Positions 8,231-18,400 of a DNA stretch of 64,000 nt are shown one piece after another. Origin of the DNA: a virus; IMG/VR virus record IMGVR_UViG_3300001533_002103, positions 2,184-66,183 of that record, one strand, 5' to 3'. Both the position numbers and the translations under genes were made by a program. The notes beneath the pieces were generated by a model. That model was not told the DNA's origin. It ran no database searches and saw only the letters and a list, made by a program, of their open reading frames with translations. Each line of letters starts with the position of its first letter. Positions within the stretch are counted from its first letter, which is position 1.

Positions 8231-8875
8231 ATGCAAAAATATACAAGATTATATGACTATATTCATGAATACCAACAATTTGTATATGATACATATTCTA
8301 AACATGGAATTGCATTTTTAGTTACTTATTATAATATTCATCCTCCTACAACAATATGGGAGGATGAAAATCTTTTAGGAGGTCCTTATGAAAAAGTAGG
8401 AGATTTATCTGGAGTATCATGGAATAAATATTTACTTCTTCCAATTTATTATATAGAAGAGGTAACTTCACACTTCGATGGACAAGAAATTGGATATATA
8501 AAAGAGGGAGAAACAAATATAGTTTTCCCAAGTACTTATGGGATTACTCCTTATGCAAATGATAAAGTTAAATTTGAACAAGCATATTTAAGACCCACCA
8601 ACGATATATATCCAGTGTTTTCAGTAACTGGTGTAGAAATATCTGCAAACACAGATAAAAGATTTTGGAAGTTAAAACTTGAAGTAGAACAAAGTGTAAC
8701 TACTACCCAAATAGACGATCAAGTAAATACAACATATACATTTTTTGAATACGATAAAAAGATACATACTATTGAAGATGCAGAGGTACTAACCAATCTT
8801 TTAATTAAGAATGAACTTTTAAAAGATTCATTGGGAAATTTGTTTAATAATAACAGTGGAACTTATCTGTTTTAA
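8231..8875 (+). CDS. Putative baseplate or neck structural protein
   Basis: A 214-residue beta-rich protein that follows the previous stop codon after 2 bp. The N-terminal segment (YIHEYQQFVYDTYSKHGIAFLVTYY region) is helical, and the rest is rich in Thr/Val/Tyr strands, as in structural proteins of giant myoviruses. Its location between gp25-like and gp6-like genes makes a baseplate or tail-completion role likely. Not assigned to a family. Confidence 0.5.
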   Translation: MQKYTRLYDYIHEYQQFVYDTYSKHGIAFLVTYYNIHPPTTIWEDENLLGGPYEKVGDLSGVSWNKYLLLPIYYIEEVTSHFDGQEIGYIKEGETNIVFPSTYGITPYANDKVKFEQAYLRPTNDIYPVFSVTGVEISANTDKRFWKLKLEVEQSVTTTQIDDQVNTTYTFFEYDKKIHTIEDAEVLTNLLIKNELLKDSLGNLFNNNSGTYLF

Positions 8876-8985
8876 ATAAATAAAATTAACTAGTTATAGA
8901 CATACTAAAAAATCATAGTATAAACTAAGAACTACCAAAAATCGGTGTTTAAATGGTTGAAATTATTAGAAAAAAATTCTTATTT

Positions 8986-9003
8986 TTTTGTTATTTGTTC
9001 TAA
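8986..9003 (-). promoter_or_regulatory. Inverted copy of the 18-bp motif TTAGAACAAATAACAAAA
   Basis: An exact inverted copy of the motif at 1958-1975, in the 195-bp gap before the gp6-like gene. On the plus strand it ends two bases before an AAAGGAG ribosome site. Its orientation is opposite to the flanking genes, so if it is a promoter it would read antisense; alternatively it is a symmetric or operator-type site. Confidence 0.35.
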
Positions 9004-9020
9004 AAGGAGATAATAAATAA

Positions 9021-9065
9021 ATGTTATGGAATAATAGAAAAAAGATTACTAGTAAGGGAGAATAA
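9021..9065 (+). CDS. Possible 14-residue leader peptide
   Basis: ATG at 9021 with a textbook AAAAGGAG site 10 bp upstream encodes MLWNNRKKITSKGE and stops at 9065, 6 bp before the gp6-like start. The stop overlaps the ribosome site region of the next gene, so it may couple translation. It could equally be chance; no homologue is known to me. Confidence 0.3.
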   Translation: MLWNNRKKITSKGE

Positions 9066-9070
9066 AATAG

Positions 9071-11590
9071 ATGACTACCAATACTAGCATATCTGATCAG
9101 ATCTATTTATCAAGAGATCAAATTCGTTCTCAAATTATTGAGTATCTTAATACATACTTAGAATTAGAAAATGTAGATCTTACAAAATCCTCTTTCTTAT
9201 CATTTATTATAAATATTTTATCTACACTAACTAGTAATTTACTCTTCTATCAATTATCTACATATAGAGAATTCTTTTTAACAAAGGCACAACTTCCAGA
9301 ATCAATATATAATCTTTCCGCGTTTCTGGGTTACACACCAGTTAGAGCATCATATGCCACTGCATATGGATTAATAACTATTCCCTTTGGTTTTGATGAC
9401 GATGATACAACATTCACAATACCCTCTGGATTTAAATGTTATGCAAATACAATAGAGTTTGTTACATATTATACAACCACTATTAATGTAGTAAATAATA
9501 GTAGTGTAACAATAACTATTGTAGAAGGACAAAAAGTATATAAACTTCCAGTTGATGTTGATTTGGATAATGGTCAATTTGTATTTCTTCTTCCTTTGAG
9601 ACAATTGGAAAGTCAGACATTTCAGGTTCAAGTAGATGAAGATCTAGAAGTTTATCAATTCTTTGATACTGAAATAAAAATAGAAGGAGAAGTTTCCACA
9701 TTATCAGTAAAAGTTAGAAAACCAAATTCTGAAGCATGGACAACTTATACTGAATTTAATAGTTTATATTTAATGAGTCAGGATGATTATGGATATGTTG
9801 TTAGAAAAACAGATGATGGTATCAAAATCTATTTTGGAAATGGAGTAATTGGAATTCAACCAGATCCAGGAAGTACTATTGAAGTGACTGCAAATATTAC
9901 ACTTGGAGAAGATGGTAATGTTATATCTGGTTCAATTAATAAAGGGGAAAGAATATATGTAACAACTAGTGGTGGTATAAACCAAATAGTTGATTATACT
10001 ATTATAAATCCTTCTGCAGCAACGGGTGGTGAATCAGAAGAAACAACTGAAGAAACAAGAAGAGGAGCAATTGCAAATATAGCTGCTCTTGGAAGACTTG
10101 TTACAGAAAACGATTATAAAGATACTAACTTAATAATTGACAACACTCCTATATTAGATAATGTTCTTCCAGTATTAAAGAGATCAGATTTAAAAGTAAA
10201 CGAAATTCAATTATTTACGCCTTTACAATATAGTGGAGATAGTGAAAGTAATGTAACATATGAACTAATTGTCCCAACTAGAAATGCTACTCAAGAATAT
10301 TCTACTACAATTATTCCAAGAGATACAATTATTACAATAGACGATGTAGAGTATTACACTTTATTTGATATGGTAGTAGATACAATAAATGAGGTCGCTA
10401 ACTATTTTTATATTTTATATGAAGTTAAGATAATACCAGTATTAATAACTGGATATGGTTCAGATTATGACATTTTTCCAGATCAATTAGTTGTTTCTAA
10501 AATTGGAACGACTGGAGAATATAGACTTCATTATGTAAGCACAGAAACAGACCCTGACACATGTACTTGTACTATGGAAGTTGTTAAAGATGGTTCAACA
10601 TATTCAATGACAAATGATTCAACATCTAATGAATTTGTATATACATTTGATAATTTTCTTGATGTACCAGATGATAAAACAACTTATTATTTTACAATTA
10701 GTCATGATGGAAGTCCTATCGGACAATATTCAGCAACTCTTACATTTAGAAAAACATTAACAGATTTTATGAGATCAAATGTAATTTGTGGTTATAACCC
10801 ATCATGCGGTGATTCAACTAGTAGTATTATATATGACATCCCAGTAATACAGAAAGAATATTATGATTCATTAACAAAAAGAGATTTTGAATTATATGTG
10901 CTTCAAGTATTATTAGATAGTCTAACATTCTCGTCATATAGAATGCTAACTGATTTTACAAATCTAAAATTTCCCCATACTACTGGATATATGAGAAATA
11001 TGCAACATAATGAAGTGACAAAACCAGCCGTAATAGATATTGATATTACAGAACAACCAACTAATCCTAGTGTAGGTGATAGATATATAGTAGGGTGTTG
11101 TATAGATGGATGGGAAGATCATATAGATAAAATAGCAGAATGTACTGATGCAACTAATAACATTTGGATATTTACACAACCCATGGGTGATGATATTGTA
11201 TATGTTACAAACAAGGGACAGAAATATATATATTGTGAGTCTGGTTGGGTAATTCCCGAATATGAAATTCCTCTCCAATTAGAAATAGAAATATATCCTC
11301 AAACTACATATACTGGTTCATTAATAGAACTGTCTGACAATGTAAGATCTGCTATTATATCTGCGTTTACTAGTAAATTTGGTTTAAATTCAAATATATA
11401 TAGATCTGAAATTATAGATACAGTTATGGGAGTTAGTGGAGTATCTTATTGTAGACTTATTAAACCAGAATCAAATATTTTCTTTAATTTTGAATTACAG
11501 GATTTGACAACATCGGAACTTCTACTTTATGCTCCAGAATTAATTTATTTTAGAACAGAAGATATATCAGTTAGAATAATAGAGAGATAA
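9071..11590 (+). CDS. Baseplate wedge protein, gp6/baseplate-J-like
   Basis: An 839-residue protein. The region around residues 315-350 (GGESEETTEETRRGAIANIA then RLVTENDYKD) is the characteristic baseplate-J signature (E-E-x-R ... R-x-V-T-x-x-D-Y). The N-terminal region with FLTKAQLPESIYNLSAFLGYTP matches the start of gp6/J-type wedge proteins. It probably forms the wedge backbone of a contractile-tail baseplate. It has a large beta-rich insertion (about residues 360-760) containing a CTCTM pair and a CGYNPSCG loop not expected in small J proteins. Confidence 0.8.
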   Translation: MTTNTSISDQIYLSRDQIRSQIIEYLNTYLELENVDLTKSSFLSFIINILSTLTSNLLFYQLSTYREFFLTKAQLPESIYNLSAFLGYTPVRASYATAYGLITIPFGFDDDDTTFTIPSGFKCYANTIEFVTYYTTTINVVNNSSVTITIVEGQKVYKLPVDVDLDNGQFVFLLPLRQLESQTFQVQVDEDLEVYQFFDTEIKIEGEVSTLSVKVRKPNSEAWTTYTEFNSLYLMSQDDYGYVVRKTDDGIKIYFGNGVIGIQPDPGSTIEVTANITLGEDGNVISGSINKGERIYVTTSGGINQIVDYTIINPSAATGGESEETTEETRRGAIANIAALGRLVTENDYKDTNLIIDNTPILDNVLPVLKRSDLKVNEIQLFTPLQYSGDSESNVTYELIVPTRNATQEYSTTIIPRDTIITIDDVEYYTLFDMVVDTINEVANYFYILYEVKIIPVLITGYGSDYDIFPDQLVVSKIGTTGEYRLHYVSTETDPDTCTCTMEVVKDGSTYSMTNDSTSNEFVYTFDNFLDVPDDKTTYYFTISHDGSPIGQYSATLTFRKTLTDFMRSNVICGYNPSCGDSTSSIIYDIPVIQKEYYDSLTKRDFELYVLQVLLDSLTFSSYRMLTDFTNLKFPHTTGYMRNMQHNEVTKPAVIDIDITEQPTNPSVGDRYIVGCCIDGWEDHIDKIAECTDATNNIWIFTQPMGDDIVYVTNKGQKYIYCESGWVIPEYEIPLQLEIEIYPQTTYTGSLIELSDNVRSAIISAFTSKFGLNSNIYRSEIIDTVMGVSGVSYCRLIKPESNIFFNFELQDLTTSELLLYAPELIYFRTEDISVRIIER

Positions 11591-11594
11591 TAAA

Positions 11595-12710
11595 ATGAAT
11601 AGATTATTAACTAATGCTAATATAGATTATCCAAGACTGAAAAGATATATTTCAAAGGTGGCTGCTACTGAATTAATGAAATTAACAGAACCATGTTATA
11701 TTCCAAAGTTAAAAGTACACTACTATGAAATATTAAAATTATGTAAGTTGAACGAGTCAACTGTTAAAAACTTTGTAAAAGAATATTACAAAGGAACACC
11801 AGCTTCAAGGTGGAAACTTCAAAATGATCCAATTACTAATCTTCTTATTTGTATAATGTTCTATTTTTTAAATAAAAATGATATCTCTGGATTTAGATTT
11901 ACAATGGTTTTGTTTATTGTTCGATATTATACTAATTTAATAACAAGACATCTCCCAAACTATTGTGATCAAGATACATTTAGATATACATTAGAACATC
12001 TAACAAAAACACATCTCTTCATAAGAGAAAAATCAATTCCCGGAGGGTTATTTCATTTAAGTAAAGAATTAGAAAAAAGATATAAAGACAAAATTAAGAG
12101 AGGAGATGTAGATGATATAGCAAAATTTATAACTGAATCAAGACATAGGGTGGAACAAAGTGTTATATCATTTGCAGAATATTACTATAGATCAAATAAA
12201 GAAGGGAAAGGGTCATCTATCCAAACAGAACCTAGTGATACAGAAGATACATCATTAATATATCAAAGTCCACAAAAAGGAGAAAAAGTAATAAATGATG
12301 TAGTAAAGTATATAACTCTATACAAATCTACCGATCAAAAAGCTTACAATAAAGCAAGAGAAATAACAAAATTAAATACATCAATATGTACTATAATAAT
12401 AAACCAATTAAAAGATTTAAAATATTCAGATAGTATCAAAAATTCTCTTAATGGATTTATTCGGAATCTAACAACTATTGATATGTTATGTGGAAATGAT
12501 TTCTTTATATATGTACAAAAACTAATGGTTATTAGAAGTAGTAAAAATATAAGTATATTATTTAGGAGAGAAATTGATAATATTATTAAACGTATGAAAA
12601 CAGATAGTAATATATTAAAGTCAATGTCTCAATCTTTTGATAGATCTTCCAGCTTATTTCTTGCTTTGTATATCACATTAATTCTTAGAAATAGAACATG
12701 CCCATCTTAA
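11595..12710 (+). CDS. Hypothetical protein at end of tail operon
   Basis: A 371-residue, largely helical, basic protein. There is no membrane segment predicted with confidence, although the segment TNLLICIMFYFLN is hydrophobic. A linker rich in Ser/Thr/Glu (about residues 205-235) separates two helical halves. It follows the gp6-like gene after 4 bp and ends convergently with the minus-strand gene: the two stop codons share the palindrome TTAA at 12707-12710. Probably a virion or assembly protein; family not recognised. Confidence 0.6.
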   Translation: MNRLLTNANIDYPRLKRYISKVAATELMKLTEPCYIPKLKVHYYEILKLCKLNESTVKNFVKEYYKGTPASRWKLQNDPITNLLICIMFYFLNKNDISGFRFTMVLFIVRYYTNLITRHLPNYCDQDTFRYTLEHLTKTHLFIREKSIPGGLFHLSKELEKRYKDKIKRGDVDDIAKFITESRHRVEQSVISFAEYYYRSNKEGKGSSIQTEPSDTEDTSLIYQSPQKGEKVINDVVKYITLYKSTDQKAYNKAREITKLNTSICTIIINQLKDLKYSDSIKNSLNGFIRNLTTIDMLCGNDFFIYVQKLMVIRSSKNISILFRREIDNIIKRMKTDSNILKSMSQSFDRSSSLFLALYITLILRNRTCPS

Positions 12711-13975
12711 GCTGCATAAAAATCAACTGGCAACTGATTATATAAATTAGTGTATTTCTCTACTTGAGCTACTGTTGCTCTGGATTGAGGAGTAGTAATT
12801 TCCCCAGATCCAGCATATTGTGTATGCCCACTATTTGCTCTAGCTTTTATTTCGTCCTCTAAACGAGATCGTTTATATAGTGCCAATTTTCTAGCATTTT
12901 CCTTTTGTAGTGCTTTTTTTCCAAGTTCACCTTCTTCATGAATTACTACTGTATTTGGTTTTTTTGCAAGATCTTTGGCAGAAGTAATTGTTTTCTCTTT
13001 TTCCATTGCTTGTAAATACATCTTTAACGTAGGACGATCTGTCCCATGTTTTCCACCCACTATTATACTATTATATAAACTTCCAAAATCTATTCTAACA
13101 TCAACAATTCCAAGTCTCTGATTATATGCTATCTGTTGTTGATCTCCACCCTTTATCACTGCGATACTAGAAATATATGAAGGATTCAAATCATATATCC
13201 CTGGTGCTTTAACTTTCGAGAAAAACGGCCAAATATATGTTTCCCCGTCTTCTGATTGTGGTAATCCAAGAAGGAGAAGAGCAGCGATTGGACCAATTAT
13301 ATGTTTTTTAGTATCAAATAGACTTCCTGGATTTGGGTTATATAATCTTACAGTCATTGTATAAGAAGGAGCATAAGCACTATTTTTCCACACTTGAGGA
13401 AAATCTACTCTTGCACCACTTAATAACGTATTCGCAACAGACCCAACTCTTGCAGCCATTGTTCCAATCGGACCTCCAATATTCTTCATTGATGTACCAA
13501 AAGATCTTAATTGATTTTGAGCTGCTTCCATTCCAGCCCCTAACGTGCCCACCAGGCCTTCCTGTCCTTTCATTGTACTAATTACTTCTCGTGATAAATC
13601 ACTTAGCTTTTTAGTTCCAAAAAATTGTGAAATAGATGCCATACCCCCAGATGCAACATCTGTCATCTTTTGAAGAAAACTTTCTCCATATTCATTATTA
13701 AATGTATCCGTGGGAAAATTATCAGCCAAGAATGCTACTTTCAGTGGAGTTTTGGTTAATTGATAACCAACTTTCATTAATTGATTACTATAAGTATCCC
13801 AATCATTTTTTAATGTAAAAATTGATAAACCAGGTCTAAACTCTGGTTTACATGGTGTTATTTCCGCAACTGGCATAGAATTCAATTTTAAATCATCACT
13901 TATATAACCAGTTGGAGGTAAACCAATAATTGGATCTATTGAAATACCACCACTATAAACTGATTGTTGTGCCAT
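12707..13975 (-). CDS. Baseplate/tail tube-cap-like protein (gp48/gp54 type)
   Basis: A 422-residue protein. The C-terminal half contains YNPNPGSLFDTKKHIIGPIA, LLGLPQS and a YIWPFFSKVKAPG segment followed by INxS/VDVRIDFGSLY-type strands, similar in layout to tail-tube initiator or cap proteins of myoviruses (T4 gp48/gp54). A Gly/Ala-rich helical insert (about residues 105-190) and a charged C-terminal tail are extra. It lies directly downstream of the tape measure fragment. The assignment is by resemblance and context. Confidence 0.5.
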   Translation of the reverse strand: MAQQSVYSGGISIDPIIGLPPTGYISDDLKLNSMPVAEITPCKPEFRPGLSIFTLKNDWDTYSNQLMKVGYQLTKTPLKVAFLADNFPTDTFNNEYGESFLQKMTDVASGGMASISQFFGTKKLSDLSREVISTMKGQEGLVGTLGAGMEAAQNQLRSFGTSMKNIGGPIGTMAARVGSVANTLLSGARVDFPQVWKNSAYAPSYTMTVRLYNPNPGSLFDTKKHIIGPIAALLLLGLPQSEDGETYIWPFFSKVKAPGIYDLNPSYISSIAVIKGGDQQQIAYNQRLGIVDVRIDFGSLYNSIIVGGKHGTDRPTLKMYLQAMEKEKTITSAKDLAKKPNTVVIHEEGELGKKALQKENARKLALYKRSRLEDEIKARANSGHTQYAGSGEITTPQSRATVAQVEKYTNLYNQLPVDFYAA

Positions 13976-13989
13976 ATTTTTTATCTCCT

Positions 13990-14710
13990 TTAACCGATAT
14001 TTCCATCTACAACTCTAGATACAAATGGGGATACTCCACCCTGACTACTTTGATTATTTCCATTATTTATACTGGTATTAGATGGGCTAGAATTTATTAC
14101 TGTAGAGACTGCATTAGATACAGATGATACAATTCCTTTACCACTTTCACCAATCTTCTGTGCTGTTTCTTTTGCACTTTCTCCTGCTCTTCTAGCTACA
14201 AGTTCAAAACCTGCAAGTTCTTTCTTCACTCCTTTTATGACCATATCTTTAGTATTTGAAAAATTAGTAAATATTTCTTGAGCTTTTTCTGTACCTTCAC
14301 TTGCTATGATAGAAGCTTTATTAATAATTATGGGTCGCACAAATTCTACATTTGCTCCCATTTTTGCTTTTAATACTTCTACTTTTTCTTGAAATAAAGG
14401 TTCTAATTGATCGATGAATTTTTTAGCTTGTGCTTTAATTTTCGATAATTGACGAATAACAGCATCTAATATCATATCTATAAAATTAATTGAAGTATTC
14501 ATTATATCTTTTGCTTTTTGAATTATAATAGGACTTGATTTAATAATAATATCTACTTTTTCTTTAGATGTCATTATTATTTTAGAAATAATATTACTTA
14601 TATATGAAATAGTTCTATTTGTTAAATCTTTTATTGTTTCACCAAATTTAGAAAGTTTATCTTTTATATCTACTTTTTCAATTTGTTCTTTTGCTAAATT
14701 AACAACTTTT
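13990..14710 (-). pseudogene. C-terminal part of the tape measure protein, out of frame
   Basis: The ATG at 14574 opens a 194-residue frame with no ribosome site. Reading the same frame upstream, without a stop, to about 14710 gives one more copy of the tape measure repeat (VNLAKEQIEKVDIKDKLSKFGETIKDL, cited in part), continuing smoothly into MTSKEKVD. This shows the segment belongs to the tape measure protein and has been separated by a frameshift at about 14699-14716. It is helical, with Lys/Glu-rich coiled-coil-like stretches, and ends in a Ser/Asn/Gly-rich tail. Either a real mutation, a sequencing or assembly error, or a programmed +1/-2 shift. Confidence 0.65.
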
Positions 14711-15432
14711 GACTTTTGTTACATTTGTAGAAACAGATGAAACGATTGTGGTAGATAAATCTTTTGTTGTTTTACCTAATTTAGAAGCCTTATCCTTTAT
14801 ATCTATTTTTTCAATTTGTTCTTTTGCTAAATTAATAGCTTTTGTTATATTTGTTGAAACAGATGAAATAACGTTACTATATATACTTTTTATTGTTTCA
14901 CCCAATTTAGAAGCTCTATCCTTTATATCTATTTTTTCAATTTGTTCTTTTGCTAAATTAATAGCTTTTGTTATATTGGTTGAAATAGATGAAACGATTG
15001 TAGTAGATAGATTTTTTATTGTTTCACCCAATTTAGAAGCTCTATCCTTTATATCTATTTTTTCAACTTGTTCTTTTGCTAAATTAACAGCTTTCGTTGC
15101 ATTTGTTGAAATAGATGAAACGATTGTAGTAGATAGATTTTTTATTGTTTCACCCAATTTAGAAGCTCTATCCTTTATATCCACCTTATCAATCTGTTCT
15201 TTTGCTAAATTAATAGCTTTCGTTGCATTTGTAGAAACATTTTTAGATAAATCTTTTGTTGTCTCACCCAATTTAGAAGCTTTATCTTTTATATCTATTT
15301 TTTCAATCTGTTCTTTTGCTAAATTAATAGCTTTCGTTGCATTTGTAGAAACAGATGAAACAACACTTTTAGATAAATCTTTTGTTGTCTCACCCAATTT
15401 AGAAGCTTTATCTTTTATATCTATTTTGTTGA
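14590..15432 (-). repeat. Tandem 126-bp (42-residue) repeats inside the tape measure gene
   Basis: Six in-frame copies of a 42-residue unit (IDIKDKASKLGETxKDLS... NATKAINLAKEQIEK), one of them shortened to about 38 residues, plus a seventh copy in the shifted frame. Each spans about 126 bp. Such length-variable coiled-coil repeats are plausible in a tail-length ruler and are also prone to slippage and recombination. Confidence 0.85.
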
Positions 15433-18400
15433 TATCTTTTTTTATTTGGGTATTAATAGGAATTATAGAGAGAGCAACATAATCAACTGAATTAGAAACT
15501 GAATCTTTAATATCCTTGGATATCTTTTTTGCTTTATCTTTAGCATTCTTTACAACTTCTTTCTTTTGTACATCACTAACTTTATCTTCTACTCCGGTTG
15601 TGGCTTCTTTCACTTTTTGTTTTGCAATTAATGCACTATCCTCTGCTTTCTTCTTTATATCTTCTTTTGCAATTATTGATTCTTCCTTTGCCTTTTTCAA
15701 TGCCAATATTGAAGCTTCTCTGGTAGCCTTTGCTTGTTTTGCAGCTTCCTTAGAAGCCTTTGAAGCTAATATAGCATCTTTTGCTTTTTGTGCTTCAACC
15801 TCAGCAATCTCTTTTGCTTCTTTAGTTCTTTTTCTTTTTGCTATATTCATAGCTTTTATAGCATCTTTCATTCTCGTTTGTGCTTCTTTGTCTGCAATTT
15901 TTGAAGCTTTTGCAGCATCCTTTGCTTTCTTTTTTGCTTCTTTAGCAGCTTCTTTAGCAGCATCTATTGACTTCTCTGAAAATGATTTTTCTTCTTTAGT
16001 AAATATTCCTTTCACAAATTTCCACCCACTTTTCACGACTCCAATTATTGAATCTTTGGCTTTTTTAAGAACACCTTTAACAAAATCAAGTGGAATTGTT
16101 AATAAATCCCATACTGCTTTTCCTACACCTTCAATTAATTTATATGCACCTTTTCCAACACCAATAATTGCTTTTCCAATGCCTTTTATAACTCCCCATA
16201 TCATTTTAAAAATACCACTAATAATTCCTCCAATTCCCTTTTTTATCTTATCTATATCTGCTGTAACTAGTCCACCTATTAATGTACTAATTGATCCTAA
16301 TATCTTCCATACTCCAGATCCTATTCCCTTTATTGCCGTTATTGCTCCTTTCCCAAAACCAATATAAACTTCTTTTATTGCATTCCAAATTCCACCAAAT
16401 ATATTTACTAGCATTGATAAGACTTTTTCTTTCAAAAATATTACTGGAAACAAAAGAAAATCTCGAATATGTTTTTTTACTTCTTTTTGAGCTTCTAGTG
16501 ATTTCTCCCCAACTTTTCCAAAATATCCCATTATCTTCTTTCCAATTCCCTTTATGGCATTAATTGGCCACATGACTAATCCCCAAACAGCTTTCACAGC
16601 AGTCTTGATATATTTTCCAGCAGCTACTATAACTTTTGCAATACTCTTCCCACCAATAAATCCTAACACACTTCCGATTAGACCACCAACAGCAGCTCCA
16701 ATACCAGTCCCAAATATTGGTACAATACTACCAACAGCAGCTCCAACTCCCGCTCCTTTTAGGGCTCCCCATGCCGCCCCCTTAAATCCTGCAGTTGTAC
16801 CACCCAATATTGCTCCAGTAGCACTAGCTGCTTTTTCACCAACTGTTGCTTTTTCACCAAACCATTCTTTTGCCTTTCTCCATCCACCAATTCCTTCTAT
16901 CACTAATCCAATAACTTGTAACGGACCTTTTAATAAACGACCCATTACACCTGTAAAACCACCTTTTGTAAAAAAACTACCTATACCTTTAAGTAGTTTT
17001 CCAATCCCACCAAGAGACTTTGAAATTATACCACGAATTATAGGACCAATTACATGAGCAATTGAATGAACAAGAAGTTTTCCCCCCTTAAATATAAGAT
17101 CCTTTATAAACATCAATCCAAAGAGTAACCATTTCCATAAGGATTTTCCCCACTTGAGAAGTCGATCTTTTAATTTCTTTAATACACTAGTTTGTTCCTT
17201 TTGCCCTTTCAATGATTTCATACTACTAGCTCTTATCACTTCTGCATCTATTACAATAGCACCCATATTTTCTTCTAAAGTTTTTTCTCCTGACTTTATT
17301 CTTCTTTTTCTAACATATGGTTCTACATATTTTCCACTTTGCTTATAGTACCCACTGACTTTTTGATATTCATAAACAGCATCAAGTTTTCCCTTATTTA
17401 ATTTTAATATATCTACCAAATTACGCAATAAAGAAATTATTGTACCCACAGATTCTTCTTGTGATTTTTTCTCTTCTGCTTGTGGTTTTTTCTCTTCTTT
17501 CTTTTTCCAAAATTTTATATAATCTAACACATCTATTTGCTTTTTCGTAATTTTAGATAATGACCAATTCATAGCACTCATCCCTTTAGAGAAAGACCAA
17601 TTCATTACACTCATTCCTTTGCTAAAAATTGACCACTTACGTTTGTCAACATCCTCAATATCTTCATATTGTTTACCAGTAAGAGCACTAGCTATATTTT
17701 TAATAACTTTATTAACATCTTTTAAAATTGATGTTATATTCTCTAACATATAACTAGAAGTTGCATATATCATACCTGTAGTTGTAGCAATATTATTAAG
17801 TGGATTTTTTCCTTTTGGAAGATGACTTGAATATCCACCCCTAGATTTAAAAACTCCAGATATTCCTTTCCATGGTATTGCTAAAACATTCCTTAATCCC
17901 TTATATACAAGAAGGGAACTCTTTAAAGTTCTATTCATATGAACCATTTGATAAGCTGCTTCTTTCCAAGATACTACATAACCTGTTAGTGCTTTTCTCA
18001 CCGCGTTTGTTGACTTGAGCATTTGTTGTTCAACTGTTGCTTGTCGTTTGTAGACTATATCAATTGCACTCTTAAAAGAAGCTACAAATCCCTTTTTTCT
18101 TTCTTCCTCACCTTTGACTACTACATCTTCTAAATGACTAGATCTAACCTCAGCTATAGATAATATTTTCTTTATTCCACTAAATATTGTATCTCTATCT
18201 TTATTAGTTTTATCTATTCTTGTTAAAATATCTTCAACAGGAACAACTACTTCAGCAGGATGAACTTTTGCAATGCCTCCTTTTTCAATATAACCACCAG
18301 TTTGAAGATGTGGTATTTCTTTTGGTTCTGGTATCTTCTTTTCAAGAGGAACAGCTTTTGCTGGTGATGTTTCCTCCTTTTTCCTAAATGATATAATATT

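Noticed and set aside
8876-9070. Intergenic stem-loop near 8890-8930 as a terminator
   Set aside because: The possible pairing (TAGTTAT...ATAAACTA) is imperfect and lacks a U-run.
14709-17057. Long plus-strand ORFs opposite the tape measure gene
   Set aside because: They are shadows caused by the AT-rich, Lys/Ala-rich codons and repeats; they lack ribosome sites and have repeat composition mirrored from the true gene.
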